Source: Bacteriovoracaceae bacterium UBA4096 (GTDB lineage Bacteria; Bdellovibrionota; Bacteriovoracia; Bacteriovoracales; Bacteriovoracaceae). From it: a DNA stretch of 32,326 nucleotides. Numbering within the stretch: position 1 is the first letter of the stretch; every line of letters starts with the position of its first letter. The notes beneath the pieces were generated by a model. The model did no database searches. It saw nothing but the letters and a program-made list of their open reading frames with translations, and was not told where the DNA came from. This document shows, one piece after another, positions 7,425 through 15,597 of the stretch. The stretch covers positions 28,888 to 61,213 of the forward strand of contig DFXY01000008.1 in assembly GCA_002381945.1 (NCBI GenBank), given 5' to 3'. The translations under genes were made by a program, and so were the position numbers.

Positions 7425-8963
7425 TTAGATCTGAGAATCGTGATTACGATCGTTTTTCTTCATGAATGAAGGAGTATCAAACTCGTCTTCATCAAAGTTA
7501 AAAAATCCAAGTTTTTCTGCAATCGACTTGATTCGGCTTTCACGAGTCTGAGCGGCCTGTGCTGTCACGTTACCAGCAGGTGTTTCAGCATTATCAAAAT
7601 GTGAGTATTCCTGGCGCTCAACCATAGCAGGCGCTTTAGGGGCCATCGGTGCTGCATTTACTGAGCTTGTAGTATTTCCTTCAAAGTTCTTTTGAGATTC
7701 ATACTTTGAAGCGGCGCTTTGTAGTTTTTCGGCCCAGTTAATTTTAGGTTTAGTATTTTCGTTTCTTGATTCATCAAGATCAAAAGTAATTTCTGATTTA
7801 ACAGCATAGTCTGTATTCTTTGAATGAACCGGAGCTTCCTCACGAATTGGAGCAGCTTCCATTCTTGGAGTTTCAACAACACGTGTAGGAGCAGGAGTTT
7901 CCATCCGAACAGGAGCTGCTGCTGGCTGGTGATACATTTCCGTAGCTGGAGGAGCTGTGCGAGTCTGGGACTGAGTCTGAGATCCCATAACTTCTTTACG
8001 TGCCGTTTGAAGTCCAGTTGCGATGACTGTTACTTTAACTTCTTCACCCATTGAATCATCAATCACAGTACCAAAAATGATTTCAGCATCTTCATCAGCA
8101 GCTTCCATAATTAATGTTACGGCCTGATTCGTTTCATGAGTTGTAAGAGAACTATTTCCGGTAATATTGATAATGATGCCAGTAGCACCTTCAATTGAAA
8201 CATCTTCCAGTAAAGGAGAGCTGATGGCCTGACGGGCGGCCACAAGGGCACGATCCGTACCTGAAGCTGAGCCTGTTCCCATAAGAGATAGACCTTTATT
8301 GGTCATTACTGTAGAAACATCTGCAAAGTCAGCATTGATTAAACCTGTATTATTAATCAAGTCCGAAATACCCTGAACAGCATTTAAAAGAACTTCATCG
8401 GCAGCTTTGAAAGTATCGACCAAAGAGAGATTTTCTCCAGCTAATTGAAGTAATCTCTGGTTAGGGATGCAAATTAGGGAATCAACTGATTCTTCTAATG
8501 AGCGAATTCCCTCATCGGCCTGGCGAGAACGTTTTTTACCTTCAAACATGAATGGCTTAGTCACAACTCCAACGGTAAGTGCACCCATTTCACGAGCTAA
8601 CTTAGCAATAACTGGAGCTGCTCCAGTTCCTGTTCCACCACCCATTCCGGCAGTAACAAAAACCATATCTGCACCATCTAACACTTCTGAAAGTCTTTCG
8701 TAATCTTCGATGGCAGCTTTACGTCCAACTTCGGGATTGGCACCTGCACCCAGACCTTTTGTTACGTTTCCACCTAATTGGATCTTTGTTCCAGCAAGGT
8801 TCGCGGCCAGTGCCTGTGAATCAGTGTTGGCAACAATGTACTCAACTCCGGTCAGACCTGAACGGATCATAGTGTTGACAGCATTACATCCGCCTCCACC
8901 TACACCAATGACTTTAATCTTGGCACCAATCGATGGATTTTGGTTGTCAGCAATATCGAACAT
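7425..8963 (-). CDS. ftsZ: Cell division protein FtsZ
   Basis: Tubulin-like GTPase that forms the division ring. The GTP-binding tubulin signature GGGTGTGAAP is at residues 108-117, and NADFADV is the T7 synergy loop that triggers hydrolysis in the next subunit. The globular core ends near residue 320. A long linker (about 330-470) rich in Pro, Ala, Glu and Thr follows, then the C-terminal helix and the conserved tail DEFDTPSFMKK that binds FtsA and other partners. At 512 residues it is longer than E. coli FtsZ (383) because of the linker. GGAGG stands eight bases before the ATG. It is the last dcw gene, 18 bases after ftsA. Confidence 0.98.
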   Translation of the reverse strand: MFDIADNQNPSIGAKIKVIGVGGGGCNAVNTMIRSGLTGVEYIVANTDSQALAANLAGTKIQLGGNVTKGLGAGANPEVGRKAAIEDYERLSEVLDGADMVFVTAGMGGGTGTGAAPVIAKLAREMGALTVGVVTKPFMFEGKKRSRQADEGIRSLEESVDSLICIPNQRLLQLAGENLSLVDTFKAADEVLLNAVQGISDLINNTGLINADFADVSTVMTNKGLSLMGTGSASGTDRALVAARQAISSPLLEDVSIEGATGIIINITGNSSLTTHETNQAVTLIMEAADEDAEIIFGTVIDDSMGEEVKVTVIATGLQTARKEVMGSQTQSQTRTAPPATEMYHQPAAAPVRMETPAPTRVVETPRMEAAPIREEAPVHSKNTDYAVKSEITFDLDESRNENTKPKINWAEKLQSAASKYESQKNFEGNTTSSVNAAPMAPKAPAMVERQEYSHFDNAETPAGNVTAQAAQTRESRIKSIAEKLGFFNFDEDEFDTPSFMKKNDRNHDSQI

Positions 8964-8981
8964 AAAAACTTCCTCCGGAAA

Positions 8982-10217
8982 TTAAAAAATCTCTTTCCAC
9001 ACGTTTTTTAAAGATTTACCTAGTTTATCAAACATATCTATTTCGTCTTGTACTTTTTCTTCCCGACTCACAGCTTGTGAAGCATGTTGAGATTCTTGAA
9101 GCAGTCCAAGCACTGTTGAAAATTTTGGATGTTGCATGGCCGTGGTCATACCACCAAAAGCTGCGGGATATCCGAGCTTGACCGGTTTTTCTAAAATGTA
9201 TTCCGCCAGTTCCGGCAAATTCTTGATGAGAGCGCCTCCACCGGTCAGAACAAATCCTCCGGTAATCTCTCCTTGCAAGTTCTTCTCCAAAATCAGTTCA
9301 CGGATGACTTGAAAGAGCTCATCTGCCCTAGCTCCAAGTACTTCCGAGACAAAACTCAATGAAACTTCACGAGGTCTGGTGCCAGAAAGGCCCTGAACAG
9401 TCAGATAAGTTTCGTTTAGTTGAGTGTCTTTTAGAACCGTTCCATGGGCCAGTTTGATCCTCTCGGCTTCGTTATGAGGAATTTTTAAGGCCACGGCAAG
9501 ATCATTGGTGAAATGGTTTCCACCTAAGGGAATTATTTGTGAGTGAAGTAAACTACCTTCTTTCCAGACTGCAACATCAGTCGTTCCGCCACCGATATCA
9601 ATTAAGACAACACCTAGATCTTTTTCTTCACTTGAAAGAACAGAGCGAGAAGAAGCAATTGGTTGCAATATAACTGAATTGGCCTGAAGGCCTGCTTGTT
9701 CAACACACTTGATAAGATTTTGGATAAGAGGAGTTTTACCAGTAACTATGTGTACATTCACTTCCAACCGTGAGCCGCACATACCAATCGGATTTTTAAT
9801 TCCAACAGTATTATCAACTTTAAATTCCTGAGGAATCACATGAAGAATTTCACGATCAGAAGGAATAAGTACGGCCTTGGCCGCTTCAATCACACGGTCA
9901 ACATCGGCCTGTTTAATTTCTTTATTTTTTACAGGAACGACTCCGGAAGAGTTGAAACAGTAAATATGATTTCCCGCGATTCCGATGGTAGCAGATTCTA
10001 ACTCTTCAATGCCCGCCATTAATTTCGCCTCTTCAATTGAAGACCGAATACTTTCTACGGTTTTTTCGATGTTAACAACCGAGCCTTTCTTAAGACCATG
10101 GCTGGGATGCGAACCCACTCCAAGAATTTCTAAATTTTTAGCAGATTTTTGCGCAATAAGGGTGCAGACTTTTGTTGTCCCGATATCCAAAGCGACGATA
10201 ACACTTTTGGTGTTCAT
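8982..10217 (-). CDS. ftsA: Cell division protein FtsA
   Basis: Actin-like ATPase that anchors FtsZ filaments to the inner membrane. ALDIGTTKVCTLIA at the N-terminus is the phosphate 1 motif, IDIGGGTTDVAVW the phosphate 2 motif, and FVLTGGGALI the adenosine motif; the SHS2-type 1C domain lies in between. The last residues (FDKLGKSLKNVWKEIF) form an amphipathic helix that serves as the membrane-targeting sequence. The length of 411 residues is normal. The ATG follows AGAAGGGA, which sits in the loop of a small hairpin, and an intrinsic-terminator-like hairpin stands a few bases further upstream, so expression is probably controlled separately from murB. Confidence 0.97.
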   Translation of the reverse strand: MNTKSVIVALDIGTTKVCTLIAQKSAKNLEILGVGSHPSHGLKKGSVVNIEKTVESIRSSIEEAKLMAGIEELESATIGIAGNHIYCFNSSGVVPVKNKEIKQADVDRVIEAAKAVLIPSDREILHVIPQEFKVDNTVGIKNPIGMCGSRLEVNVHIVTGKTPLIQNLIKCVEQAGLQANSVILQPIASSRSVLSSEEKDLGVVLIDIGGGTTDVAVWKEGSLLHSQIIPLGGNHFTNDLAVALKIPHNEAERIKLAHGTVLKDTQLNETYLTVQGLSGTRPREVSLSFVSEVLGARADELFQVIRELILEKNLQGEITGGFVLTGGGALIKNLPELAEYILEKPVKLGYPAAFGGMTTAMQHPKFSTVLGLLQESQHASQAVSREEKVQDEIDMFDKLGKSLKNVWKEIF

Positions 10218-10232
10218 GAGATTCCCTTCTCA
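10217..10232 (-). promoter_or_regulatory. Small hairpin presenting the ftsA ribosome binding site
   Basis: TGAGA and TCTCA form a 5-bp stem around the loop AGGGAA, which contains the Shine-Dalgarno core of ftsA. The first base of the start codon (10217) is in the stem. It partly overlaps the T-tract of the adjacent hairpin. Whether it affects initiation is inference. Confidence 0.4.
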
Positions 10233-10252
10233 AAAACTCTTCCGAAGAAGAG
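10232..10252 (-). terminator. Terminator or attenuator between ftsQ-like gene and ftsA
   Basis: On the minus strand CTCTTC-TTCG-GAAGAG gives a 6-bp stem closed by a very stable C(UUCG)G tetraloop, followed directly by five Ts (10236 to 10232). This has the form of an intrinsic terminator, though short. Placed 15 bases before the ftsA start inside the dcw run, it would reduce read-through into ftsA-ftsZ or act as an attenuator. Confidence 0.6.
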
Positions 10253-10276
10253 GGCAGATTCATTCTGACTAGAAAT

Positions 10277-10293
10277 AAGGCGATCTTCGCCTT
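10277..10293 (-). other. Hairpin downstream of the ftsQ-like stop codon
   Basis: AAGGCGA (10277-10283) and TCGCCTT (10287-10293) form a perfect 7-bp stem with a 3-base loop, nine bases after the ftsQ-like stop codon. No T-tract follows on the minus strand. It may stabilise the 3' end of the upstream message or be an anti-structure partner in the ftsA leader. Confidence 0.4.
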
Positions 10294-10302
10294 TCTAAAA
10301 TT

Positions 10303-11055
10303 TTAGATTTTGTCAGAAAACTTGACAACAACCTTTTTCGAATTTACCAGGTTAATACTACTCGGAAAGCGTTTATTCTTTCCTACGTAGCCAACTATCT
10401 TCGTGAGCTTACTCAATTTTTCATCCCACAAATCTGTTCCCATAAACACGCTTGTGGCCTTTCCACCTAAAGCAAAGATTATTGTTAACTCATTGTTTTT
10501 GCTTATAATAATCTCTGATATTTGGGAGCGAAGATCAACTTCCATTTTTTTTATAAATTGAGCTAAATCTATAGGGGCAGACCCTTCAAGCTGATCCATT
10601 GATATCGCAAGCAGGGGTAAATGATGAGTTAATCTTTTTTCGGCCTTCATCAGATTTTCATACTGAGGCTCATACATTTTGGCATTATCACCCAAAATAG
10701 CTGAGTAATGTTCTTCGCCATTGGGTTTATAAACCTGTACTTTGGCAAGTGGTTCCGGACATTCCAGATGAACTTTTAAGGTTTTAATTACCGGATTATA
10801 AGAAATTCGATAATCCGAAAGAAAGTATTTTTCATCTAGTTTTTCTTGAATGATTTTTTCTTTAACGTCCTTTAATGACTTCGATTTTTCAAACTCTTTC
10901 ATCAAAATTAATGTCAGCATACCGGAAGACTTGGAGGGACATTCTCCAAAGTAAGTACGGTAGTTGATATTTTTCTGAGTAAATGAATCAGGAACATTTG
11001 CTTGTGAAGCAAACGGATGAAGGATCAAGAAAGATACTAAAATTATTCTCAACAT
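10303..11055 (-). CDS. ftsQ: Divergent FtsQ/DivIB-like division protein
   Basis: FtsQ links the FtsB/FtsL complex with other divisome parts from the periplasmic side. This gene fills the ftsQ slot between murB and ftsA. The N-terminus (MLRIILVSFLILHPFASQA) looks like a signal peptide with almost no cytoplasmic tail; typical FtsQ has a cytoplasmic tail and a retained membrane helix. Residues 60-150 fit the second half of a POTRA domain (ECPEPLAKVQVY, then HHLPLLAIS). Residues 160-250 have the FtsQ beta-domain pattern: ELTIIFALGG, then LWDEKLSKLTKIV, then SSINLVNSKKVVVKF. The ATG stands three bases after the murB stop without a Shine-Dalgarno, so it relies on coupling. Assignment rests on position and fold pattern, not close similarity. 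Confidence 0.62.
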   Translation of the reverse strand: MLRIILVSFLILHPFASQANVPDSFTQKNINYRTYFGECPSKSSGMLTLILMKEFEKSKSLKDVKEKIIQEKLDEKYFLSDYRISYNPVIKTLKVHLECPEPLAKVQVYKPNGEEHYSAILGDNAKMYEPQYENLMKAEKRLTHHLPLLAISMDQLEGSAPIDLAQFIKKMEVDLRSQISEIIISKNNELTIIFALGGKATSVFMGTDLWDEKLSKLTKIVGYVGKNKRFPSSINLVNSKKVVVKFSDKI

Positions 11056-11058
11056 AGA

Positions 11059-11958
11059 TTAATGATAGGGGATTTTCACTTCCAATTCAAACTCAATTCC
11101 ATAGAAGCAGTTCATGTTAGATTTTATGATACTCACTAGGGATTCAAATTGATCCCAATTTGAATTACCCGAGTTTTCTATGAAGTTGGCATGCTTGGCA
11201 CTAACCTTGAGTCCTCCCAAGGTCAGTCCTTTTAATCCCATTAAATCAATGAGTCGGCCTGCTTGAAGGTCTTTGTGCGGATTCTTGAAGACACAGCCGC
11301 AATTTTTGGTGGTAAGTGGTTGAGTCTTCTTACGATATTCCAGATAGTCTTTTATTTTTTGGGAGACTGCCGGCTCGGTTCCTTGATGAATCAATGTTGC
11401 CCCTACGATGACTTCACCTTCCCTGAGGAAATGATTGTGACGATAGGAGAAGCTATCCCGAGTGATCATTTCTTCCCGAAGTGAACCATCCCGGGAAACA
11501 ATTGAAACTTTTTTTACCAGACTTCCGATTTCACCTAAATTCGTTCCGGCATTCATGTAAATAGCACCACCGAGAGATGCAGGTATGCCCGTGAATACTT
11601 CCCAGCCTTTAAGTCCATACTTAACGGCGTGAGCAGTCAGATGATTTAAACCGAGAGAAGCCGGTAAAATATATTCTTCTCTTAATTTATCTAAATAAGA
11701 AGTATCAAAGGAAAAATCCAGATGAATTATTAAATCATCACAAACGGCAGGAAGAATTTGATTTGCCCCCCAACCCACAACCAGATACTTTTTTTTATGA
11801 GTGGTCAGGAGAGGTAATAATTTTTGAAGAGCCTCTACATTCTGAACCTCGACCAAGTCTCCCCGAGAATATAGTTTCATGGTGGTATATTTCGTAAGAT
11901 CAGCATCCTTAGAAAAGACGCAATCAGGAATGCTCACAATGGCTTCTTCTAGTTTCAT
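11059..11958 (-). CDS. murB: UDP-N-acetylenolpyruvoylglucosamine reductase MurB
   Basis: FAD-dependent reduction of UDP-GlcNAc-enolpyruvate to UDP-MurNAc with NADPH. TTMKLYSRGD opens the FAD domain. GWGANQI, GIPASLGGAIYMNAG and FSYRHN line the flavin and substrate sites, followed by CGCVFKNP, AGRLIDLMGLKG and KHANFIENSG. The gene is of the type II (short) form. The residue at the proton-donor Ser position (GSVFKNP in most enzymes) is Cys here. The C-terminal glutamate-containing EFELEVKIP is present. The ATG overlaps the murC stop by four bases (ATGA), showing coupling. Confidence 0.95.
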   Translation of the reverse strand: MKLEEAIVSIPDCVFSKDADLTKYTTMKLYSRGDLVEVQNVEALQKLLPLLTTHKKKYLVVGWGANQILPAVCDDLIIHLDFSFDTSYLDKLREEYILPASLGLNHLTAHAVKYGLKGWEVFTGIPASLGGAIYMNAGTNLGEIGSLVKKVSIVSRDGSLREEMITRDSFSYRHNHFLREGEVIVGATLIHQGTEPAVSQKIKDYLEYRKKTQPLTTKNCGCVFKNPHKDLQAGRLIDLMGLKGLTLGGLKVSAKHANFIENSGNSNWDQFESLVSIIKSNMNCFYGIEFELEVKIPYH

Positions 11959-13331
11959 AAGCTTTTTATTATTTCTTTAATTTTTTTGGAAATAGCACCA
12001 GCTCCTAGTGTCACCATAACGCATGAACTATCTTTTTTTGAATCTATGATTTCTTTCATATGATCCAATGAAGGCAGGAGAATTGCTTTTTTGCCTTTTC
12101 CTTTCATGGCATCTACCAGCGCTTCCGAAGTAATCCCAGGTATCGGACTTTCAGAAGCTGCATAAATTGGAGTCATGAATATTTCATCAGCTCCTTCAAA
12201 ACATTCTTGAAACTCATCCCAAAAGTTTTGAGTTCTGGAATAGCGATGCGGTTCGAAAATTACACATAAAGGTCTCGGATCAACTCTTCTTAAAGTTGAA
12301 ATAGTTGCCTTGATCTCGGTTGGATGATGGCCATAATCATCAAAGACCAAAAAGGATTCTTTTTCATAAAGTTTTTCTAACCGGCGTCCTACTCCTTGGA
12401 AACTTAGCAGACCTTTCTGAATGATGTCCCATTCAAGGCCTGCCTCATGTGAAAGAGAAATAGCGGCAAGAGTATTAGAAACATTATGCATGCCCATAAG
12501 GTGAGTTTTAAATCGTGAGACCTTTTCTCCCTTGTAGAAGAGGTCAAACTCGCTTCCCGAAGCTGAAAGTTTAACATCTCGGGCAACATAATCTGAGACT
12601 TCATTCTCGACCTCGATTCCATACCAAACTACCGGACGCTTTACTCGAGATTTAACCGCCAAAGATGACGCATCATTGGCATTTAAGGCCACTCTTCCGT
12701 AAAAAGGGAGCCTGTTAACAAACTCAACAAAAGCATCCACAATTTTATCTCTGCTTCCATAATGATCAAGATGATCATCATCGATATTTGTCACTGCCGC
12801 CATAATTGGATTCAAAAGAAGGAAAGATCCATCTGACTCATCAGCTTCTGCAATTAGATACTGCCCATCGCCCTTTTTAGCATTACCTCCCAAATTTCGG
12901 ACAATACCTCCGATGATATGGGTGGCATCAAGCCTGGCCTCTTGAAAAATAGTGGCAATCAAACTAGTGGTTGTAGTTTTACCATGGGAGCCGGCAACAG
13001 CTATTCCGAATTTTAATCTCATTAGCTCGGCAAGCATCTCGGCCCGCCTAATCATGGGTATTTCTAATTCAGTCGCGCGTACAAATTCAGGATTCTGATG
13101 GTCAATAGCGGAACTATAAACAATAAGAGTGGCACCTTCCACATTAGCAGACTTGTGTCCGATATAAACTTCAGCACCTTTATTTTGAAGGTTTTCGATG
13201 ACGGCCGAAGGATTTAAATCAGAACCGGAAACGTTGTATCCTAAATCCAGCAGTACCTCAGCAATACCACTCATTCCAATGCCACCGATTCCAATAAAAT
13301 GCAGTTTTGTCGTCTTAAGCCATCCCAACAT
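11955..13331 (-). CDS. murC: UDP-N-acetylmuramate-L-alanine ligase MurC
   Basis: Adds L-alanine to UDP-MurNAc using ATP. HFIGIGGIGMSGIAEVL is the UDP-binding Rossmann motif of domain 1. AGSHGKTTTTSL is the intact P-loop of the central domain. DESDGSFL and NIDDDHLDHYG carry the metal ligands, and DDYGHHPTEI and FEPHRYSRT mark the C-terminal domain. All expected residues are present, which makes it a useful contrast with the altered MurD of this cluster. Its start overlaps the end of murG by 17 bases, and its stop overlaps murB by four. Confidence 0.97.
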   Translation of the reverse strand: MLGWLKTTKLHFIGIGGIGMSGIAEVLLDLGYNVSGSDLNPSAVIENLQNKGAEVYIGHKSANVEGATLIVYSSAIDHQNPEFVRATELEIPMIRRAEMLAELMRLKFGIAVAGSHGKTTTTSLIATIFQEARLDATHIIGGIVRNLGGNAKKGDGQYLIAEADESDGSFLLLNPIMAAVTNIDDDHLDHYGSRDKIVDAFVEFVNRLPFYGRVALNANDASSLAVKSRVKRPVVWYGIEVENEVSDYVARDVKLSASGSEFDLFYKGEKVSRFKTHLMGMHNVSNTLAAISLSHEAGLEWDIIQKGLLSFQGVGRRLEKLYEKESFLVFDDYGHHPTEIKATISTLRRVDPRPLCVIFEPHRYSRTQNFWDEFQECFEGADEIFMTPIYAASESPIPGITSEALVDAMKGKGKKAILLPSLDHMKEIIDSKKDSSCVMVTLGAGAISKKIKEIIKSL

Positions 13332-14370
13332 GTGATTTTATCTCTCTCAAAATAGCATCACAGGTATGATTACCGGTTGATGCGTTTTTCGTGTACTTTA
13401 GCTCTTGCTTGGAAGCCTTGACCAGAAATTCCTGAGTCCTTTTTACGCACTCTTCGTGTGAAAGATTAGGGTCAAGAATCTCAACCGTAAAATCCGATTC
13501 GGCCTTAAAAATTTGAGCATTATAAACTTGATGATTATCAGTAGCAGCAGGATAAGGAAAAATAAGAACTGGCTTACGAATGATTGCAAGCTCAGATACC
13601 GTACTGGCCCCTGAGCGTGAAATGATCACATCGCACCATTCGTACTCTTTCTGCATATTCTCAATGTAATCCAGAGGAACATAGTTGGTAGTTGTTTCAA
13701 TCTTAGGTGCGGTCTGGTTTCCCCCCAGCTGATGATGAATAGTCATTCGGGAAACTGCCGGCATTTTTAGCACATCAAAGATCACCTGATTGATTTGAAA
13801 GGCACCTAAGCTTCCTCCAAACACCAGAACATTTAATTCCTCATTCATCGCTTTAGGAGCGACGGGTTGAATGGACTTCCTGGTAGGATTTCCCACCACG
13901 CGGACTTTTTTGGCAAGACTCTTTGACAGACCGCGGGTCTCTGTAAAATGAACAAAGATACGGGTAGAAATCCATCCTAAGATACGGTTGGTTAAACCCA
14001 TAAAAGCATTTTGTTCAATAATAAAAACTGGAATAAGAAGTAAGTAACCTGCCAGTAATGTTGGACCACATACATATCCACCGGCACCAACAATAAACGC
14101 CGGACGATTTTTGGCAAAGGATAGGAAAATTGAAAAAAAACTAATGAGGTTCATGGCAATATTTATTAAGAATTGAATAGGGTTCTTAGTTCTTAATGGT
14201 TTTGAATCCAGATGTCTGACATTTTGACCTTTAAACAGTTTATAATCCAGGGGGCGTTTACCAGTCAGATAACTTATTTGCCAACCATCTGAAGCAAAGG
14301 CTTCACCTACCGCTAGAGCTGCATTGATATGTCCGCCAGTTCCACCGGCAACGAGTACTGCACGTTTCAT
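13315..14370 (-). CDS. murG: UDP-GlcNAc:lipid I GlcNAc transferase MurG
   Basis: Adds GlcNAc to lipid I to form lipid II at the inner face of the membrane. GGTGGHINAALA near the N-terminus is the first glycine-rich loop. VGAGGYVCGP and IEQNAFMGLTNR form the acceptor domain, and GGSLGAFQIN opens the UDP-GlcNAc-binding domain. SRSGASTVSELA and PYPAATDNHQVYNA are the donor site. A hydrophobic stretch around residues 88-104 is consistent with membrane association. The ATG overlaps the ftsW stop by one base (TAATG). Confidence 0.97.
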   Translation of the reverse strand: MKRAVLVAGGTGGHINAALAVGEAFASDGWQISYLTGKRPLDYKLFKGQNVRHLDSKPLRTKNPIQFLINIAMNLISFFSIFLSFAKNRPAFIVGAGGYVCGPTLLAGYLLLIPVFIIEQNAFMGLTNRILGWISTRIFVHFTETRGLSKSLAKKVRVVGNPTRKSIQPVAPKAMNEELNVLVFGGSLGAFQINQVIFDVLKMPAVSRMTIHHQLGGNQTAPKIETTTNYVPLDYIENMQKEYEWCDVIISRSGASTVSELAIIRKPVLIFPYPAATDNHQVYNAQIFKAESDFTVEILDPNLSHEECVKRTQEFLVKASKQELKYTKNASTGNHTCDAILREIKSHVGMA

Positions 14371-15533
14371 TAATTAAATACGCTTTTAAGCGCTCCTAGA
14401 GGAGATTGTTTGCCTTTGTTTTTTATATTTTTAGCATCACTTGGCTGGATTTTGAGACAAGCAAACACCAGACCAAGAGCAGCCAGATTTGCTACCATGG
14501 AAGAGCCCCCATAGCTTATAAAAGGCAGGTTTAACCCTTTAGTCGGAAGAACACCTAGAACCACACCCATGTTCATGAAGGCCTGAAAACCAATGGTGAA
14601 AATAATGGTGGCCACCATGATGCTTCCAACTCTGGACTTAAGGGTAATGGCCATTTTAAAACCAATAAAAATCAGACTTACAAACATCAAAGCTGTAATT
14701 AATACACCAATAAAACCCAGCTCTTCTCCTACAACGGAAAAAATAAAATCGTTATACGCTTCTGGAAGATAGAAAAGTTTTTCGTTACTGTTACCTAGGC
14801 CCTGGCCAAAAAATGAGCCATTGGCAAAGGCCAGAAAAGATTGAATTACCTGGAAGCCACTGCCGCGTGGGTCTTTCCAAGGGTCAAGAAAAGTTAAAAG
14901 TCGTTTTACCCGGTATGGAGCGGAAATCAGAATTCCAAAAGCCGCGATCATTCCCATCACCAGAACGGAGTAAAAATACTTTCTGGGAAAGGAACTTAAA
15001 AAAGCAATAAAACCAATAATCAAAGAGGAAATGAAGAAAGTACCAAAATCTGGCTGAAGGACAAAAATCCCCAAAGGATAAACAAGACCAGATAAATAAA
15101 TGACTCTTTGTTTTGGTGAATAGTGATTGAAATTCTCAAAGTAACGAATCGCTGCCAACATCAAGGTGTACTTTAAAAATTCACCAGGTTGCAAATTCAT
15201 GAAGCCTAAATTCAACCAGCGCTTAGATCCTTTTATTACAACACTTAGACCTGGTACCAGAGTCAGAGTCACTAACAGACCGAAGAAAGCATTGATCTTG
15301 TAGGCCTGCTTATAAAGATAGAGAATTTTAAATTTGGAGAAGACTAAAGCAATAGTTAAACCAAGCGCGATGAAAATCAGTTGTTTAACCAGGAAGAAGT
15401 AACTGCTTCCCATGTTTTCGGTGGCGTACATATAACTGGCCGAGAACACCATGATGACACCAAATAGTATCAAAAAGAAGACATTGATAAGGAAGTAATT
15501 AGTTAACTTTTCTAGTCTGTTATTTTCGTTCAT
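14370..15533 (-). CDS. ftsW: Septal peptidoglycan glycosyltransferase FtsW
   Basis: SEDS-family polymerase that works with FtsI at the septum. The 387 residues have about ten membrane helices. GSKRWLNLGFMNLQPGEFLK is the SEDS signature (the usual PSE is PGE here). EAYNDFIFSVVGEELGF is the catalytic-loop region, and LPTKGLNLPFISYGGSSM is the C-terminal signature. The start is firmly set, because TAA lies in frame two codons upstream of the ATG. No Shine-Dalgarno stands at the normal distance; a long hairpin (15536-15568) ends two bases before the ATG. It lies between murD and murG, as in many dcw clusters. Confidence 0.96.
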   Translation of the reverse strand: MNENNRLEKLTNYFLINVFFLILFGVIMVFSASYMYATENMGSSYFFLVKQLIFIALGLTIALVFSKFKILYLYKQAYKINAFFGLLVTLTLVPGLSVVIKGSKRWLNLGFMNLQPGEFLKYTLMLAAIRYFENFNHYSPKQRVIYLSGLVYPLGIFVLQPDFGTFFISSLIIGFIAFLSSFPRKYFYSVLVMGMIAAFGILISAPYRVKRLLTFLDPWKDPRGSGFQVIQSFLAFANGSFFGQGLGNSNEKLFYLPEAYNDFIFSVVGEELGFIGVLITALMFVSLIFIGFKMAITLKSRVGSIMVATIIFTIGFQAFMNMGVVLGVLPTKGLNLPFISYGGSSMVANLAALGLVFACLKIQPSDAKNIKNKGKQSPLGALKSVFN

Positions 15534-15535
15534 GA

Positions 15536-15568
15536 GTTACACCGGAAGAAGGTTTCTTCCAGTGTAAC
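15536..15568 (-). promoter_or_regulatory. Long hairpin abutting the ftsW start codon
   Basis: GTTACAC and GTGTAAC, then GGAAGAA and TTCTTCC, form a continuous 15-bp stem with a 3-base loop. The single mismatch on the plus strand is a G-U pair on the transcribed minus-strand RNA. No T-tract follows. The stem ends two bases before the ftsW ATG and covers the whole region where a ribosome binding site should be, so it probably limits ftsW translation. Confidence 0.65.
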
Positions 15569-15597
15569 GTATGCAATGCAAGCGGAGCAATAATGAT

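Noticed and set aside
8710..8985. Plus-strand open frames opposite ftsZ (8467-8703 and 8710-8985)
   Set aside because: They are antisense to well-conserved ftsZ codons, are Pro/Ser-rich as expected from reverse reading, and have no ribosome binding site.
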